A stretch of 64,000 nucleotides of DNA from Hevea brasiliensis (Eukaryota; Streptophyta; Magnoliopsida; Malpighiales; Euphorbiaceae). The position numbers and the translations under genes were made by a program. The notes under the pieces were generated by a model. It was not told the origin of the DNA, searched no databases, and saw only the letters and a program-made list of their open reading frames with translations. The stretch covers positions 42,557,593 to 42,621,592 of the forward strand of contig NC_079496.1 in NCBI RefSeq assembly GCF_030052815.1, given 5' to 3'. Shown here in pieces: positions 34,303-45,970 of the stretch (position 1 is the first letter of the stretch; the number at the start of each line of letters is the position of its first letter).

Positions 34303-35400
34303 ATGGATCCTGCTTCGCAAAGAGCAGTTGAGGAAGAGGTGGAGAGTCGTGCTCCACCAAAGGCTGAATCTGGGGGCAGGGTAGAATCTGCTCCACCAAC
34401 AGCTGAGGCACCTGCCCAACCTATGTTTGCTCTATTTCAGCAAATGACTGAATTCTACGGGCAAATGATGGGGGCAATTACACCACCACAACCACAGCCA
34501 TAACCACCACCAGCACCATAGAAATCTCATTTGGAGAAATTGAGAAAGCATGGGGCTGTGGACTTCTTTGGGAAGAGGGAGGATGATCCCATGGCTGCAA
34601 AAAACTGGTTGGATAGAACCATCAGAGTGCTAAAATAGATAAATTGCACCCTCGAGCAGAACCTGGTGGGTGCTATATCCCTACTTCAGGATGATGCATA
34701 TCAGTGGTGGGACACAGTATCCAGTGAGGTGCAACCTGAACGGATAACCTGGGAATTCTTCCTCATAGAGTTCAGGAAGAAATATATTAGTAAAGTGTAT
34801 TTAGAAGAGCGAAGAAGGGAATTTGTCCGTTTGAGACAGAGACAGTTGTCAGTGGCTGAGTATGAGCGTGAGTTTGTCAAACTGAGCCGGTATGGGAGGG
34901 AGATAGTCCCTACAGAGGCAGAGAGGTGTAGACGGTTTGAAGAAGGGCTCAATGACAACATCAAAATCATGATCACAGCACTGGAGATCATGGATTTTTC
35001 TAAACTGGTAGATGCAACATCAAAAGTGGAAAGGGTAAGAATCAATGAGCAAACTAGAAGGGAAAGACAGCAGAAGAGGGGTCCGAGTCAGTCCAGTGCA
35101 TTTTCTGCTCCCAGTAAGAAGAGTAAGGGTCCTCCTGCTCAGAGTTCAGGACCATCACAGGGTCAGGGCCAGTCTTAGGGGCCCAGACCACAGTTCACAC
35201 CTAGGAGAGGCCAGTCCACACCATCAATGGGCAGCTCTCCAGGGACGGTGTTTAGGGGAGCAGCCCTTGCATCTTCTGCTTGTTAGTACTATCAGAAGTG
35301 GCATAAGGGGAAATGTTGGCGAGTGATCGGTGCATGCTTACGGTGTGGATCGACAGAACATCAGATCAAGAATTGTCCGAAGAGGACTACTATAGTTGCT
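34303..35400 (+). pseudogene. G2 gag (capsid and CCHC zinc knuckle)
   Basis: Starts MDPASQRAVEEE, 112 bases after the primer site. The retrotransposon gag core covers about 34535-35060: FFGKREDDPMAAKNWLDR, SLLQDDAYQWWDTV, FFLIEFRKKY and QLSVAEYEREFVKLSRY. A Gln/Ser/Pro-rich linker follows. The zinc knuckle CLRCGSTEHQIKNC is at about 35332-35373 (CX2CX4HX4C). Stops at 34501, 34519, 34636, 35176 and 35284 fall where Gln is likely. No frame shift seen. In family members it builds the particle and binds RNA. Confidence 0.85.
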
Positions 35401-35853
35401 CCAACCCAAACTGACAGACCTGCTCCTGCACCACAAAGGGGTAGGAAGCCTGGTAAACCTGAGGCAGCTGGTCCATCACTGAGGCCTACATCCGAGTCAG
35501 CTGAGAGGCCAGACACTAAAATACCAGCCAGGGCCTATGCCATCAGAGCTCAGGAGGAGCAAGATGCTCTGGATGTCATCAAGGGTACGTTTTCCCTCTA
35601 CAACACTTTTGTACATGCATTGGTGGATCCAGGATCCACTCATTCCTACATTTGCATCAAACTACCCATAGAGAGGGGAGTTCCAATAGAGGAGAGTGAT
35701 CAAGACATTCTGGTCACAAATCCACTAGGCCACAGTGTGGTAGTGAATAAAGTGTATAAAGGTTGCCCGTTGAGGATTTAGAGGTATGAATTCTCGACAG
35801 ACCTAATTGAGTTGCCCTTCCATGAGTTTGACGTGATTTTGGATATGGACTAG
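35401..35853 (+). pseudogene. G2 aspartic protease
   Basis: Same frame as gag. The catalytic motif reads ALVDPGSTHSYI (about 35614-35650), the usual DSG/DTG-type motif in its DPG form as often seen in Tekay elements. The second half ends with HEFDVILDMD followed by TAG at 35851, where the family has Trp (TGG to TAG). Another stop at 35779. The downstream segment [10 protein letters not shown] continues the domain. Confidence 0.78.
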
Positions 35854-36987
35854 TTGTCACGTCATCAGGCAATAATTGATTGCAAATTGAAGAGGATTTT
35901 TCTAAAAACTTCTGAGCGTAATGAGATCACTGTTGTGGGTGAAAGGAAAGATTTCCTGTCCAATGTTATCTTAGCCACAGTTGCAAGAAGATTGATGAGA
36001 AAAGGCTGTCAAGCTTACCTAGCACATGTGGTTGATACTAGGCAAGCTAAGCCAAACCTGTGTAATATACCCACAGTAAGAGACTTCCCAAATGTATTTC
36101 CTGAAGAGTTGCCTGGTTTACCACCAGAAAGGGAAGTCGAGTTTGCTATTGAGGTAATGCCGGGTACAGCACCCATTTTCATTGCTCCTTATAGGATGGC
36201 ACCCACTGAATTAAGGGAGTTGAAAACTCAGTTGCAAGAGTTGCTTGATAAGGGGTTCATACACCCCAGTGTGTCACCATGGGGAGCTCCGGTGCTATTT
36301 GTGAAGAAAAAGGATGGAACCTTGAGATTGTGCATTGATTACCGGCAGTTGAACAAAGTAACTGTGAAGAACAAATATCCATTATCCAAAATCGATGATC
36401 TGTTTGATCAGTTGAAAGGAGCCGGTGTATTTTTAAAAATTGATCTCAGATCAGGGTATCATCAGTTAAGGGTAAAGGATGCAGATGTGTTAAAAACTGC
36501 ATTCAGAACCCGGTATGGGCACTATGAATTTCTAATGATGCCGTTTGGGTTAACAAATGCACTAGCAGCATTTGTGGACCTTATGAACCATATCTTCCAT
36601 CCATATTTAGATCGGTTTGTAGTGGTCTTTATTGATGATATTCTGGTGTATTCCAAGACCAGAGAAGAACATAATGAAGATTTGAGGATTGTTCTGTAAA
36701 CCCTGCAAGAAAAGAAGCTGTATGCTAAGTTGTCCAAGTGTGACTTCTGGATGAGTGAAATCTCTTTCCCTGGACACATAGTATCAGCAGAGGGGATTAG
36801 AGTTGATCCCAAAAAGGTAGAAGCAGTAATGGAATGGAAGCCTCCCAGAAATACAACTGAGGTCAGAAGTTTCTTGGGGTTAGCTAGGTATTACAGAAGA
36901 TTTGTGAAGGGGTTCTCTCTTATAGCTGCTCCAATGACCAAGTTGTTGCAGAAGAATGTGAAATTTGGCTGGAACGACAAGTGCTAA
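35854..36987 (+). pseudogene. G2 reverse transcriptase
   Basis: Open for 281 residues (35854-36696), then stop TAA at 36697 and open again to 36984. Motifs in order: [62 protein letters not shown] (first catalytic Asp, about 36440), [10 protein letters not shown], and [11 protein letters not shown] (Asp pair, about 36632). The thumb/connection has [15 protein letters not shown] and [18 protein letters not shown]. All catalytic residues are visible; the only damage is C-to-T type stops. Confidence 0.88.
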
Positions 36988-37430
36988 GCCAGTTTTGAGA
37001 GGCTGAAGGCTATGTTAACAGAAGCACCAGTGTTAACACAACCAGTGTCGAGAAAAGACTTTGTGGTCTATAGTGATGCTTCACATAATGGGCTAGGGTG
37101 TGTATTGATGTAAGAGGGGAAAGTGGTCGCCTATGCTTCCAGGCAGTTAAGGCCACATGAACAAAATTACCCTACTCATGACCTAGAGTTAGCAGCAATT
37201 ATCTTCGAACTGAAGATATGGAGGCATTATTTATATGGTGAAAAATGCTACATCTATACAGACCACAAGAGTCCAAAATATTTTCCAACCCAGAAGGAGC
37301 TCAATCTTAGACAGAGGTGATGGATTGAGTTCCTAAAGGACTATGATTGTGTGATAGATTATCATCCTGGGAAGACAAATGTAGTTGCTCATGCTTTGAG
37401 CAGGAAGTCCATCATAGCTTTAAGATCACT
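36988..37430 (+). pseudogene. G2 RNase H
   Basis: Same frame. VVYSDASHNGLGCVL (Asp), [18 protein letters not shown] (Glu), [12 protein letters not shown] (Asp) and, at the end, [10 protein letters not shown], where the family usually has ADALSRK. The last catalytic Asp is thus replaced by His (GAT to CAT), an inactivating change in addition to stops at 37109-37111 and 37318. Confidence 0.82.
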
Positions 37431-38870
37431 AAATGCCTATCTGTCCTTAGCTCAAGATGGAGCTATTTTAGCTGAGTTGCAAGTGAGGCCAACCTTGCTA
37501 TAGCAGATACAAGATAGGCAGAGGGCAGAAGAAAAATTAATGGCCATTGTGGGTAAAATTCTAGAGGGAAAGGAAACTGAATATGTGATGAAAGCAGATG
37601 GGTGTCCGTATTACAGAGGAAGAGTGTGTGTACCTGATGATGGTGAACTGAAGACTAGTATTATGAAAGAAGCACACACTAGTGTTTATGCTATGCACCC
37701 AGGAAGCACGAAAATGTATAATGATTTGAAGCCTCATTATTGGTGGCCTGGTATGAAGAGGGATATAGCTGACTATGTGACTAAGTGTTTGACATGTTAG
37801 CAAGTTAAAGCAGAACATCAAGTGCCATCAGGATTGCTACAGCCTATAAGCATACCAGAATGGAAATGGGACCGGGTCACTATGGATTTTCTTAGTGGTC
37901 TACCTCTCACCCAAAGGAAGCATGATGTAGTGTGGGTGATAGTGGATAGATTGACGAAGTCAGCACATTTTCTACCAGTTAGGACTGACTACTCACTGGA
38001 GAAGCTAGTAGAATTATATATTAGTGAGATAGTTAGACTGTATGGAATCCCACTTTCCATCATATTTGACTGAGACCCAAAGTTTACATCGAGATTCTGG
38101 AAAAAGTTGCAAGAAGCCTTGGGCACACAACTCCGTTTTAGCATGGCTTTTCATCCCCAGACGGATGGACAGTCAGAACGAGTAATCCAGGTAAACCTAA
38201 GAACAAATTGAATTTTTGCAATTAATAAATTGAAATGATAGAAACAATGTGAATTATGTGATAGATCCTAGAGGATATGCTAAGAAGTTGCGTCATTGAG
38301 TTTGAGGGGAGTTGGGATAGATACCTCCCACTGGCAGAATTCGCATATAACAATAGCTACCAAGCTAGCATTCAAATGGTTCTGTATGAAGCACTGTATG
38401 GGAGGAAATGTAGAACCCCAGTGTGTTGGACTGAATTGGGCGAAGATAAGCTGGTAGGACCAGACCTGGTGAAACAGACTGAGGAAAAAGTGAAGATAAT
38501 CAAAGCTAACCTGAAGGTTGCCTCAGATAGACAGAAGTCTTATGCCAACCTGAAGAGAAAAGAGATAGAGTATGCAGTTGGTGATAAAGTGTTTCTCAAA
38601 GTCTCACCATGGAAGAAAGTACTGAGATTTGGAAGAAAGGGTAAGTTAAGCCCTAGGTTCATTGGCCCATATGAAGTCATTGAACGTGTGGGGCCAGTGG
38701 CCTATCGGCTAGCTTTATCACCAGAACTGGATAAAATTCATAATGTAGTCCATGTTTCCATGCTGAGAAGGTATCGCTCAGACCCTTCACATGTCATTTC
38801 CATGGAAGAGATTGAAATCCAATCGGACTTGACATATACAGAAGAACCTATATAAATCCTAGCTCGAGAA
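37431..38870 (+). pseudogene. G2 integrase, with an intron-like insertion
   Basis: HHCC zinc domain at about 37670-37797 (KEAHTSVYAMHPG, then KCLTC). The DDE core has WKWDRVTMDFLSGLP (Asp), a damaged SIIFD-stop-DPKF (Asp, CGA to TGA at 38071) and DGQSERVIQ (Glu, about 38164-38190). A 74-nt GT...AG segment follows directly and coding resumes in the next frame with ILEDMLRSCVIEFEG. The C-terminal part has VGDKVFLKVSPWKK and LSPRFIGPYEVIERVG (GPY/F), ending at TAA 38853. Stops at 37501, 37798 and 38071. Confidence 0.85.
38191..38264 (+). other. Putative 74-nt phase-0 intron in G2 integrase
   Basis: Starts GTAAACCTAAG right after codon CAG, ends GTGATAG right before ATC CTA GAG GAT ATG. It is AT-rich, has stops in frame, and its removal restores one frame (frame of 34303 changes to frame of 38265). 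A similar segment is at the same codon in G3 (54921-54995), while G1 is continuous there (about 2249/2250). Confidence 0.65.
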
Positions 38871-39000
38871 GTGAAGGAACTGAGAAATAAACAAATTCCA
38901 CTGGTGAAAGTGCTTTGGAGGCACCACAACACTGAAGAGGCAACTAGGAAAGTGAAGAGATAATGAAGCAACAGTTCCCTCAACTGTTTGCATCAGGTAA
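38738..39000 (+). pseudogene. G2 chromodomain
   Basis: After VVHVSMLRRY come DLTYTEEPI, stop (CAA to TAA at 38853), ILAREVKELRNKQIPLVKV and LWRHHNTEEAT, then a one-base shift near 38960 after which MMKQQFPQLFASG completes the usual end of Tekay polyproteins. The chromodomain binds histone marks or chromatin in the family. Confidence 0.75.
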
Positions 39001-39020
39001 ATTTTGAGGACGAAATTTTT

Positions 39021-39036
39021 ATTAGAGGGGAAGAGT
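39021..39036 (+). other. Polypurine tract of G2
   Basis: Purine run AGAGGGGAAGAG just before TGTAACATCC of the 3' LTR. The upstream GAGGACGAAATT box is also seen in G3 (55598). Confidence 0.85.
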
Positions 39037-42000
39037 TGTAACATCCTCATTTTAGCTAGTCAAATGCGATCTCTGTTAGGTGACTAGTGTCATCCAGCTA
39101 AAACGTTCGGAAAAATATTTAATAAGAAAAAATTTAGGAAAAATTATAAAATAATTCTTGGGACTCCAGAGAAGGGCCATAGAGATTCTTATGGCATTAG
39201 AATGCCAAGAAAATACTTAGAAAAATTTTTCAATTGGTACAGACAATTTTGACCCATTAAGCCAAACGAAGGGCATTTTGGTCATTTCGTCTTCAGAGAT
39301 GATTTTTGGGCCAACTTGTCCAGTTAAATAAATAATTTATATAATATAAAATATAAATAAATATTGTTCAAAATTTAATTGCAATTAAATAGACAAGAAA
39401 TGGAGAGAAAATGAAAGAAAATGGATTTATGACATCATCATGATGTCATTAAAACTCTCCTACCGAATCTAACATTGACACATGGCATAACTCTATTTAA
39501 AAGAGATAGAATGGGCTGGAAAAGGAAACAAAAATCAGAACCTCCTCTCTCCTTCTTCTTCATGCCGCCACCCTCCCACCATGGTCACCCATTAGCAAGC
39601 TTTTGAAAGCTTGATTTCCCCCCCTTTTACCCAACTAAACCCTAACCTAGCAACACAAAAACTTAATCTTACACCTTGGTGATTCTTTTGGGAGCAAAAA
39701 GAAGAGGAAAACAAGAGCTTTAGGAAGTGAGAAAATCTCACTCCATAGAGGTTAGTGACCTAACCATGAATTTTACTTTGAATGAGTGTAAATTACAAAG
39801 AAAATTTGTTGAATGCCATTTGTATGTAAACCCTTGATTTTCTGCAGCCATGGTTAGGGTTTGTTTGTGATGAGTTTAATGAAGTTAAAAGACTATTATG
39901 GCTGCCCACAACATGTATTTACTAAGTGGACTGATGAAATGCAATGAAAATGCATGAATGGTAATGTGTGAGTTAGGGTTTGGGGTGGAAAAATGGGATT
40001 TTGACCATGTGATGATGAAAATAGATTTTAATGGTCAATTAGTGACCATTTAGTTCTGTTTAAATAAAAAATGAAGTGTGTTAAGTGATGGATTTGGGTT
40101 TGGTGTGGTTGCCATTAGAGTGACCTGCAGAATTGGAGTGACCTGCAGAATTGGACTTGAGTCCAGCAGGTTTGGGCTGCCATAACTTGAATTGTAGAGG
40201 TTCAATTAGTGCAAGGCAAATTAGAAATGAAACTAGACACATAATGGCACAGCTTTGGTGAAGAAACCATGCCCATAAAACCAAACCAAGTGGATTAAAA
40301 GCTTACCCTAATCCGGGTGATCTGCAGTCTGCCTGAGCAAAATGACCAAATGAACAGTGTTTGGTCATTTGGCCATAACTCAGTTTAGAATGGTCCAATT
40401 GACCTGAAATTCTACCAACAACAATCTAAGATATAGACCAACAACTTTTATGAAGAAACCTAACCCAAATTATGACCAGAACCTATCCAACAAGTGAGTT
40501 GCAATCACTATTCATTGCACTGTAGAAATGGTCAGTCCAGAAATTCTGGACAAAATTTCAATCTGGTCAGTTGTGGTTTTTGGACCATAACTTGTGCTAC
40601 AAAACTCCAAATGGAGTGATTCAAAAAACAAAATTCAACTAGACAAAATAAGGAACAACTTTTATGTTGATCATTTTGCCAAATTCCCACTACAAAAGTG
40701 ACCAATGGAATAGTAAAAATGTAGTATGAAAACTAAAAATTTTGTTCAATTAGCATTAAGCTTAGAAATGGCATGGGCAACCAATACCAACAAATGTTGA
40801 ATGCAAAATGTGGTATGTTGGGAGTATTAAAACTAATGTACCTATTGTCTATGCAAAAGTCAACATTTTGGTTGACTAATGAAGTGAATAGAAACACCAA
40901 AACTTGAAATTCAAAAATTGTAAAAACTCAAATGTGTAAAATGCCCTAATATACCTAACAAGATTGGTTTGGATAGCTTAGCATGCCAATAGGGTTCTGT
41001 TAGCAGTACTGCATATGGCTTCATGCCATTCTGTGTTTCATGGCTCCCATACCATTCTGTGACATAATAGCCTTTGCCTATGTTATTTGAGTTGATATAC
41101 TTGGGTTTAACCTTGATAATTGTTACAGCTTATTAGCTGTTCTGTTGCACACCGGGAGACACAATGTGACCGATGATGTGATGGTCTGAGGTACTTAGTA
41201 CCCAGTGCCAGTTTACCCGTTTATCCAGCCGAGTCAACTACTATGGGTTACTCGGGCAATAATAATAAGCCTTACTAAATTTTAAGTGAATAATACTGCA
41301 AATAATACCAGAAATCAAGTCTACCCAAAAATGAGATCATACATTCTGCATAATTATTTTATTTTATTTTATTTTATATTGTCACCACTAAGCAGAATTG
41401 CTTAGCGCGTCGCTTTTGCCACGTGCAGGTACTAGAGACCTAGCTGGGAGCTCAGCAGACATCAGATGGGGTGAGCCTTCATAGCTGCATCCGGGGTCCA
41501 GAGTCACCTCACATCTGCACTGCATATGACAGGACATTAGGACTATAGGTGGCCCTTTTGTATTTTTGCATTTTGTATTAGTTTGGATTGTAGCTATAAA
41601 CTCCTATAATTATGTATTAATGTAAATATATGAAATTTCATATTATTGAGATTTTCTGCATAATGTATGTTGATAAATGAAATGTTGAGAATTATTTGTG
41701 AATATGCTTCAAGTGATGAAGTGAACAGAAAGGTTTTGAAAATAGTATTGTGATTTGAGATTGAGATTTTGAGATTGACTTGAATGTGTATAATGGAGTT
41801 TGGATTTGGAAATTATTTTGGAAGTGTTTTTAAACAGGTTTAGAAGAACTGTTTTTCCAATTTACAGCCGGCACTCTGCAGGATTTTCTATAAAATTTGC
41901 AGATAAATTCAAATTTATCAAAATTGAAAATAAATGAATTATAAAGGGATAAATTGTAATAGAAACATAAATTGGTACTCCGGCACACTGAGTGACATAA

Positions 42001-42039
42001 TTTGCTCGGCTACACTGTAGACGGGTAAGGGGTGTCACA
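39037..42039 (+). repeat. G2 3' LTR, complete, 3003 bp
   Basis: TGTAACATCC to GGTGTCACA. Contains CATAACT modules at 40181, 40374 and 40586, a short (TTTTA)n run, the intact hairpin at 41388-41405 and the uninterrupted target site of the solo LTR (41450-41454). A candidate promoter box is TATTTAAAAG near 39492. No coding potential. Confidence 0.92.
41388..41405 (+). other. LTR hairpin CTAAGCA/TGCTTAG of G2
   Basis: Perfect 7-bp stem with loop GAAT, then CGCGTCGCTTTTGCC and CAGGTACTAG. In the 5' LTR of the same element (29610-29627) one G-C pair has been lost by G to A. Confidence 0.72.
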
Positions 42040-42833
42040 AAACCTTAACCACTTGAAGCTTGGATCATGGATGCATGAAGCTCACAAATGGGATGGCAAT
42101 GGTGGTTTGGGAGAGAAGTTGGGTTTGGCAACTTCGAAGGATTTGTGGAAGAAGAAGATGAAATGGTTAGCGCTCCACTAATTTGTCCCTTAGTAATTTT
42201 TTTTAAGGTGTCCATAGTGCTCCACTAATTTATTTTAATCTTATTGCAGTTTAAAGTTTTCATAATTGCATTTAATCCCCACATTTCCCTAAATTTCATT
42301 ACACATTTAATTTCCTTTTTCATGGGGCCCCCAAATTTTAATACAATTTATTTTTAATGGACATTTAAGTCAAAAGCCAACTCTAGGTATCAATTGATTA
42401 TAATGCCCCTATTCGGGTTGTATTCCCGAATTTTTGGTAATATCGATTTTTGTCGGTTTTTCGGTTTCTCTTTTTTCTTTGTAATAATTAATTAATTTTT
42501 CTTTGACATATCCAATGTCATTTATACTTCAATAGATGTTTATTTAAGTCTTAAAAATATTTCTCAGGGTTCCCCGTAGTCCAGGGCTAGTCAATGGTCC
42601 ACGCCGCAACTTCCTGGTGCGGTCACCCATCGCTATGGTTTTCGGCTCATTTAACTTTGTTACATTTCATTGCTATTATTTTTTCTTTATTTTTCTTGTA
42701 TTTCCCTCTATTGTATTTCATTATTTTATGTCTCCTCACTAATATTTAAGTATAATTCTAGGCATCTTAGCTGTCCGGACAGACACTGGTCACTAGAACA
42801 ATGGAACGCACTACCGAAAATAGGGGTGTTACA
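42040..42833 (-). repeat. Family-1 LTR fragment (first 794 bp of the LTR, minus strand)
   Basis: On the minus strand it starts TGTAACACCCCTA at 42833 and follows the U3 start of G1 (GACCGTTGAC, then the AATGTCCATTAAAAATAAA block), more diverged than the G1 pair. It stops at the G2 3' LTR end (42039). Its remainder is missing on the left of G2, which implies that G2 had inserted into it before a deletion removed the left side. Confidence 0.82.
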
Positions 42834-44068
42834 ATGATTCAAATCTGAATTTTTTAATTTGTTTGAATCATATTCAAATCTGGATTTTTAAGTTGAATAT
42901 GAGATATTCAATTTAATTTAAGTATGTATCTTTTATTTAATTGTTAAATAGTGATATGCATGATGGATGATCATGGACTATAAAAGACCAATGTGATTGG
43001 ATTTATTTCTTTTATATTTCTTTGGGATTGTAAATTAATTAATTTATTTTAATTTATTTGGGGCATGTATTATTAAGGTTGTAATAATTTTGGGTTGTAA
43101 TTTCATTTATTTAAATTCTTGTAAATTCACCATGGTATGCCAAGGATTACTATGTAATTGGATTGCAAGAAGATCAAGGAGGTCAAGAGCATTGGTGGGA
43201 CTAGTGGGTGGAATTCAAGATCAAGTGCTGATTATGTACTCGTTCAACAACTTTTGTAAAATGAATAAATAAAATGGACCTAGGAATGCCCTGATTCAAT
43301 TCTTGGTGGCTCAGAATTGAATCCCTTGGAAAGTCCATGATCATACCATATTTACTGTTTATCCATGAATGCATGAGATGTATTTGAATGTATGCAAGTC
43401 TATTGTATATGCATGCTAAATGGATAATGTGCAAAGTGAGACCTTAATAGTAATTAGGACGATCATAAAATCTTCCAAACAAATGATTAAGTTGGAAATG
43501 CTATAATTAAAGTAATTATAATATGGGCCCTCCATTGAGGCAATTATTTTAAGAAATTTTAAATACTTGCATAAGATGCAATTAATTTAAGAGATTTTCT
43601 TAAGAATAATTGTTAAGCATGAGATGTTGTAAATATGTAAATTGTTTGGTGGCCAATATTGGATGCACCTAAGAACATTAAAATTATTTGCATAATTACT
43701 GGCTCAATGGGTTTAACTTAACTAATGCAAGATAAGTCAATAATGGATGTACCTGAGATTTTGAGTATTAGGGGCTAGGTAAATGATTGAACCTCACATG
43801 AGATGTGATGGATAAGGAGTTGCTCACTTATAGTTTATTGTAATTTCAATAATGGATGTACCTAAGGATAATCAATAGAATTATAAGAATTCAATCACCC
43901 ACCAGAAATCCATCCAACTAGGATTTCCGTTTTCTACTTTGGAAGTGTAAGATTTGCTAAGCTAGTGGGAGGACCAATTTGATTAAAAGACCATAATCAT
44001 TTTGGTTAATTATATGATACATTTATTAATTAATCTGATTATTTTCTACAGTTAATTTTCTGATAATA
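42834..44068 (+). other. Copia B leader, second part
   Basis: Continues the ATTCAAAT repeat and then the sequence shared with the A leader (AAAGACCAATGTGATTGG, AGTCCATGATCATACC, GCATGAGATG). From about 43390 it goes beyond the A copy, with three copies of ATGGATGTACCT or close variants. No gene; small frames show nothing. Confidence 0.65.
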
Positions 44069-44900
44069 ATGAGCACAGAATAACCACCACCATCTAATAT
44101 CCTTGCAAGTATACTTGATCGCAATAGATTTACAGGACCTAATCTGTCTGATTGGCTAAGAAATGTGAAACTTGTCCTGAACCTTAAACATATAAGATGT
44201 GTTCTAGACTTAAATGTTTCTGGTCCCTTACCTCCAGAGGCCACTCAAGGGGAACATAAAACTTTGGACAAGTGGAAGGAGCATGATATGAGAGCTAAGT
44301 GTTACATGCTTGCTTCCATGAGTAATGAGTTACAGAAGCAGCATGAGAATATGCAGAGTGCGAGTGAGATCCTCCTTCACCTACAAGAGTTGTATGGTGA
44401 ACACAGCAGGAATGCTAGGTATGAGATATCTAGGCAGCTGTTCCGCATGAGGATGTCTGAGGGACAGAATGTTGGGGATCATGTCCACAAGATGATTCGG
44501 CTAATTGAGCAGCTGGAACATCTTGACTGTAACATGGATTTCCAACTGCAGACGGATTTGATCCTCTAGTCCATTCCTGAATCTTTTGGGAATTTTGTGA
44601 CAAATTTTCATATGACTAAATAGGAATGCACCTTGGCTGGTTTACTCAACATGCTGGTTATTGCCCAAAAGAATATGTCGAGCAATAAAGGAAAAGAGGT
44701 AGCTTTGATTGCATCTTCTTCTGCTACAAAGTCCAACAAGAAGAAGGGCAATAAGAAAAGGAAACCATAGATTCCTGGTCCTTCCAAGAAAATAGCTAAA
44801 CAGAAAGGGAAGATTAAAGCTGATGGAGGTAGAGGAAAGTGTTTCCACTGCCAGAAGGATGGGCATTGGAAGAGGAACTGACTAGAGTATCTTGCTTCTT
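44069..44900 (+). pseudogene. Copia B gag
   Basis: ATG at 44069 (MSTE, stop at 44081), then NILASILDRNRFTGPNLSDW, KWKEHDMRAKCYMLASM, YEISRQLFRMRMSEGQNV and HVHKMIRLIEQLEHL, the UBN2-type copia gag. Stops at 44567, 44621 and 44768. A Lys-rich stretch precedes the CCHC knuckle CFHCQKDGHWKRN at 44840, whose last Cys codon has become TGA (44879). All in one frame. Confidence 0.82.
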
Positions 44901-45970
44901 TGAAGGACAAGAAGGATAGACCTTCGGAAGGTATGTCTATATCTTGTTATTTAGATTCTGATGATACTCATAGTTCATCTACAGCTTGGGTTTTAGATAC
45001 TGGTGCCAGTTCTCACATTTCTTATGATATGCAGGAACTAGCAAATAGTCGCAGCTTGCGTTCTCGAGATGTTAGAGTCCGAATTGGCAATGGCTCAACT
45101 GTTGAAGCTTTAGCCATAGGTTCTAAATCTTTTTACATGTCAGGACATGTTTAGTGTTTGGATAATATTTTATATGTACCTGTTGCTTTTAAGAACATCA
45201 TTTCTTTATCTAGTTTGACTAGAAATGGTTATGAATTTCAGTTCACAGATGATGTTTGCAATATTTATTTTGAAAATAAATATGTTGGTTCAGGTTATAT
45301 AAATGATGGTCTTTATTATTTAGATAATAATGCCAAACACAAAATGAATGCAAGTGATCTGAATGAATGCAATGCCATGGTGAAAATCAACTCAAATTCA
45401 AAATATATTTGACACTTAAGGTTATGTCATGTTGCAGAAGATAGGATTGCAAAACTGGAGAAAATGGGGATTCTTTCCTCATTGGGCTCTAAGCCTACTC
45501 CAACTTGTGAATCTTGCCTTCAGGGCAAAATGACTAGATCACTCTTTATTGGACAAGAGCTAAGGGCTGAAAATATTTTAGACCTAATACATAGTGATTT
45601 ATGTTGTCCATTTAAGGAAATAGCTAGAGGCGGTTTTCATTACTTTATTACCTTTACTGATGATAAATCAAGGTTTGGGTATTTATATTTGATGAAATAC
45701 AAACATGAATCCTTTGAAAAGTTCAAAGAATTTAAATCAGAAGTAGAAAATCAAATAGGAAAGAGTATTAAAGCTCTTCGATCAGATCGTGGAGGTGAAT
45801 ATTTGAGTACTAAATTTGATGAATACTTGAGAGAGCACGACATTGTTTCCCAGCTGACTCCTCCAAGAACACCACAGTTGAATGGTATATCTGAAAGGAG
45901 AAATCGTACCCTATTGGATATGGTACGTAGTATGATGAGCTATACTGATATGCCAATCTCCTTTTGAAGA
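44900..45970 (+). pseudogene. Copia B protease and integrase
   Basis: Same frame as gag. Protease WVLDTGASSHI at about 44987 and the domain to about 45400, with stops at 45152 and 45410 (the latter TGA at a Trp position in the family). Integrase zinc domain HLRLCH, then CESCLQGKM (about 45413-45530). Catalytic Asp in LIHSDLCCP, Asp in LRSDRGGEYLS, Glu in NGISERRNRTLLD. Stop at 45965 (TTT TGA AGA) at a Trp position. Copia order (protease, integrase, RT) is evident. Confidence 0.85.

Larger units (their letters stand above)
28175..42039 (+). mobile_element. G2: Ty3-gypsy Tekay/Del-like chromovirus, 5' LTR truncated
   Basis: 5' LTR (28175-29677 plus 33589-34174, split by a solo LTR), primer site, gag-pol in one frame apart from an intron-like insert, chromodomain, PPT and a full 3' LTR of 3003 bp (39037-42039). 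The 5' LTR lacks its first 926 bp compared with the 3' LTR. In a 168-bp stretch that I compared, the LTRs differ at five sites, all transitions. At least fifteen premature stops make it non-coding, but gag-pol is otherwise collinear and nearly free of gaps. Confidence 0.9.

Noticed and set aside
39960..42039. Separate element or host sequence repeating 28175-34174
   Set aside because: It is the G2 3' LTR; primer site, PPT and ends account for both copies.
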